Positions 6,721-7,869 of a stretch of DNA of 7,869 nucleotides are shown here, piece by piece. The stretch lies in NCBI GenBank assembly GCA_028873155.1, contig JAGWML010000142.1, forward strand, positions 1 through 7,869. Reading direction: 5' to 3'. Position numbers and translations under genes: made by a program. Under the pieces are notes generated by a model. It ran no database searches and was not told the DNA's origin. It was given only the letters and a program-made list of their open reading frames with translations. This DNA is from Acidobacteriota bacterium. Its GTDB lineage: Bacteria > Acidobacteriota > Terriglobia > Terriglobales > Acidobacteriaceae. How positions within the stretch are numbered: the stretch's first letter is position 1; each line of letters starts with the position of its first letter.

Positions 6721-6743
6721 CGCTGCTTCCGTTGCTGTGCGGA

Positions 6744-7184
6744 TCAATACAATGCGACGGCCGCAGCCAGCCAGATGACCGCCACCGCGATCACCGCGAT
6801 GTTGCTCTCAAACTCGATGACGCCCTTACGGGTGCGGATACGGACTGGCGGAATCCCCTGAGGGTCGCTTAGCGTCCCCCGATACATGCGCCGCGTGAGC
6901 ATTGCGATTACATAGCCAAGCAGAGGCGCGGCCGATAGGAATGCCGCAAGCATGAAGCGCTCCCGCTGCCACGGACCTGGCAACCATAACAGCGCGATCT
7001 CGACGGCGCTGGTCGCCGCGCCTGCCACCACCTGCGCTACCAGGTGAAAGCGTGCATGGCCCGGCCACAGAGGATGCGTCGCATGCGTGCGATTCAGATC
7101 GATCAACACAGGCGCAATCCCCTGTCCAGCAGCCAGTGTCGTCAGCATCCATTGGGCAAGCAGTGGTGCGGTCATCGTACGCAT
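6744..7184 (-). CDS. Small membrane protein of unknown function
   Basis: I cannot assign this 146-residue protein to a family with confidence; it recalls small bacterial DUF membrane proteins (possibly DUF6640-like, from memory only). Hydrophobic segments fall at about 6-29, 48-69, 77-97 and 128-146, suggesting four membrane helices in the inner membrane. Between the first two is a striking polar motif, DLNRTHATHPLWPGHARFH (29-47), with four His, a Trp-Pro and Arg residues; its concentration of potential ligands suggests a metal, cofactor or substrate site, which is inference. The segment from about 98 to 127 is basic (RRMYR, RIRTRK), probably cytoplasmic by the positive-inside rule. The start ATG at 7184 has no clear Shine-Dalgarno; the in-frame ATG at 7175 (Met4) is equally possible. 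It follows the TauE/SafE gene by 39 bases on the same strand, so the two are probably co-transcribed. Confidence 0.8.
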   Translation of the reverse strand: MRTMTAPLLAQWMLTTLAAGQGIAPVLIDLNRTHATHPLWPGHARFHLVAQVVAGAATSAVEIALLWLPGPWQRERFMLAAFLSAAPLLGYVIAMLTRRMYRGTLSDPQGIPPVRIRTRKGVIEFESNIAVIAVAVIWLAAAVALY

Positions 7185-7223
7185 TCTACGCGACGCGCCG
7201 CAGGCTGCTCTCTGGGACTGCCC

Positions 7224-7869
7224 TCAGTTAGCGGCTTGAGCAAAGGCCTGCCAGCAGAGCTGCATGCCCATCGCAAGGAGCCACAGTGAGAGCGCGAGCC
7301 GCATGGCCCGCGCGGGAATGTGCGACGCGAGGCTTGCACCGACAATTGCTCCCAGGACGCCGCCGGCCACGAGTCGTTGCAGCAGCACAAGGTCCACTGC
7401 ACCGCCACTGAGGTGCATGCCGCCACCTACCAGTGCCAGGCACAGGCCGAAAGCGAGATCGGTGCCCACGATCCGCGTCGTCTCCAGCGGCGTGCAGCAC
7501 ATCAGCGCCAGCGTGCCGAGCGCGCCGGCGCCCGAGGATGAGAAGCCGACCTCCGCGCCCACCGGTAACATCGCCAGTGCCAGCAGGCGAGGGCGGCGTT
7601 TGCGTCCATCGTGCAATGCAGAAGGACGAAAATGCCGGTAGATAGTCCACGCCGAAGGAAAGGCAATCATCACGCCGAGCGCAAGGTAGAGCCAGATGGC
7701 GTCTGCCTGGATGTGGGCCACCCTGCGAAAGAGCAACGCGCCGATCACCACCCCGGGAAGACCCGTCGCCAGCATCAGGCCCAGCGTGCGCCACGCGATG
7801 GTACGCCGCCACAGATGCACTGGGACCACAACCAGCTTCACAGCCGCCGAATACGCCAGCGCCGTTCCT
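7224..7869 (-). CDS. TauE/SafE family membrane transporter (5' partial)
   Basis: Polytopic inner-membrane protein of the TauE/SafE (formerly DUF81) family, members of which are proposed exporters of sulfite, sulfoacetate or related organic anions; the substrate cannot be read from sequence. The frame stays open from the stop at 7224 to the window edge. A GTG at 7841 is internal, because the upstream codons read GTALAYSAAVKLVVV, matching the conserved GTS...A.VK region of the family, so the start lies beyond the window. Counting from that GTG: helices at about 18-37, 47-66, 84-116, 125-147, 152-172 and 179-198. Family hallmarks are LPGVVIGA (28-35), VGFSSSGAGALGT (98-110) in the second repeat, IVGTDLAFG (124-132), HLSGGAVDLVLL (143-154) and GAIVGASLASHIP (164-176). 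The two-repeat design is therefore visible. It is the upstream member of a likely operon with the unknown small membrane protein. Confidence 0.92.
   Translation of the reverse strand, partial: GTALAYSAAVKLVVVPVHLWRRTIAWRTLGLMLATGLPGVVIGALLFRRVAHIQADAIWLYLALGVMIAFPSAWTIYRHFRPSALHDGRKRRPRLLALAMLPVGAEVGFSSSGAGALGTLALMCCTPLETTRIVGTDLAFGLCLALVGGGMHLSGGAVDLVLLQRLVAGGVLGAIVGASLASHIPARAMRLALSLWLLAMGMQLCWQAFAQAAN

Larger units (their letters stand above)
6011..6743. other. 733-base gap between convergent units
   Basis: No gene I can support. By hand count, sample lines here are about 42% (6121-6180) and 52% (6301-6360) GC, against about 65% in a sample line of the preceding gene (5461-5520). Open frames on both strands are short or read as unlikely protein, without codon-position bias or good ribosome binding sites. 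From 6131 to 6235 there are several compact dyads, and 6646-6720 is a long hairpin; these are listed separately. From about 6240 to 6640 I see nothing I can name; it could be a decayed gene, an RNA gene or plain spacer. Confidence 0.6.

Noticed and set aside
6270..6872. 200-codon + strand open frame
   Set aside because: It crosses the long hairpin and runs antisense into the membrane-protein gene; the translation is Arg/Cys-rich and resembles no family.
1..7869. CRISPR array, tRNA, rRNA, insertion sequence or toxin-antitoxin pair
   Set aside because: I scanned for spaced direct repeats, tRNA-like cloverleaf ends, transposase motifs and small overlapping gene pairs, and saw none.

Overview
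The window looks like a chromosomal segment of a GC-rich Gram-negative bacterium. The style of the proteins (paired secreted M16 peptidases, an RpfG-like response regulator with a long coiled-coil linker) suggests an Acidobacteriota member of the Terriglobia type. That is an inference from protein character only; there is no rRNA or other phylogenetic marker here beyond glmU.

Positions 1-4418 (+ strand) hold a tight three-gene run. It starts with a zinc M16 peptidase whose 5' end lies outside the window. A second M16 protein follows; it has lost the zinc motif but keeps the Arg/Tyr pair typical of the partner subunit. The third gene is glmU, the bifunctional enzyme making UDP-GlcNAc. Both junctions are 4-base GTGA start/stop overlaps, each with a Shine-Dalgarno sequence inside the upstream gene, so the three are probably co-transcribed and translationally coupled. 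The M16 pair probably forms an envelope-side heterodimer, whereas GlmU is cytosolic.

Positions 4419-4897 are a 479-base gap with small dyads but no gene I can support. Positions 4898-6010 (+) encode a REC plus HD-GYP response regulator, a predicted cyclic-di-GMP phosphodiesterase with all REC residues and nearly all HD-GYP residues present.

Positions 6011-6743 are a 733-base gap between convergent transcription units. It is less GC-rich than the genes. It holds a weak terminator-like hairpin, several compact dyads, about 400 bases I cannot explain, and a 75-base imperfect hairpin (6646-6720) that probably separates the convergent units.

Positions 6744-7869 (- strand) carry a TauE/SafE-type membrane transporter, cut by the window end, followed 39 bases later by a small four-helix membrane protein of unknown function. 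They look like one operon.

Most of the window is ordinary core and accessory gene content. I found no CRISPR array, mobile element, tRNA, rRNA or recognisable defence system. The best leads are the M16 pair coupled to glmU, the insertion inside the catalytic M16 domain, the unknown membrane protein next to TauE, and the structured 6131-6720 gap.
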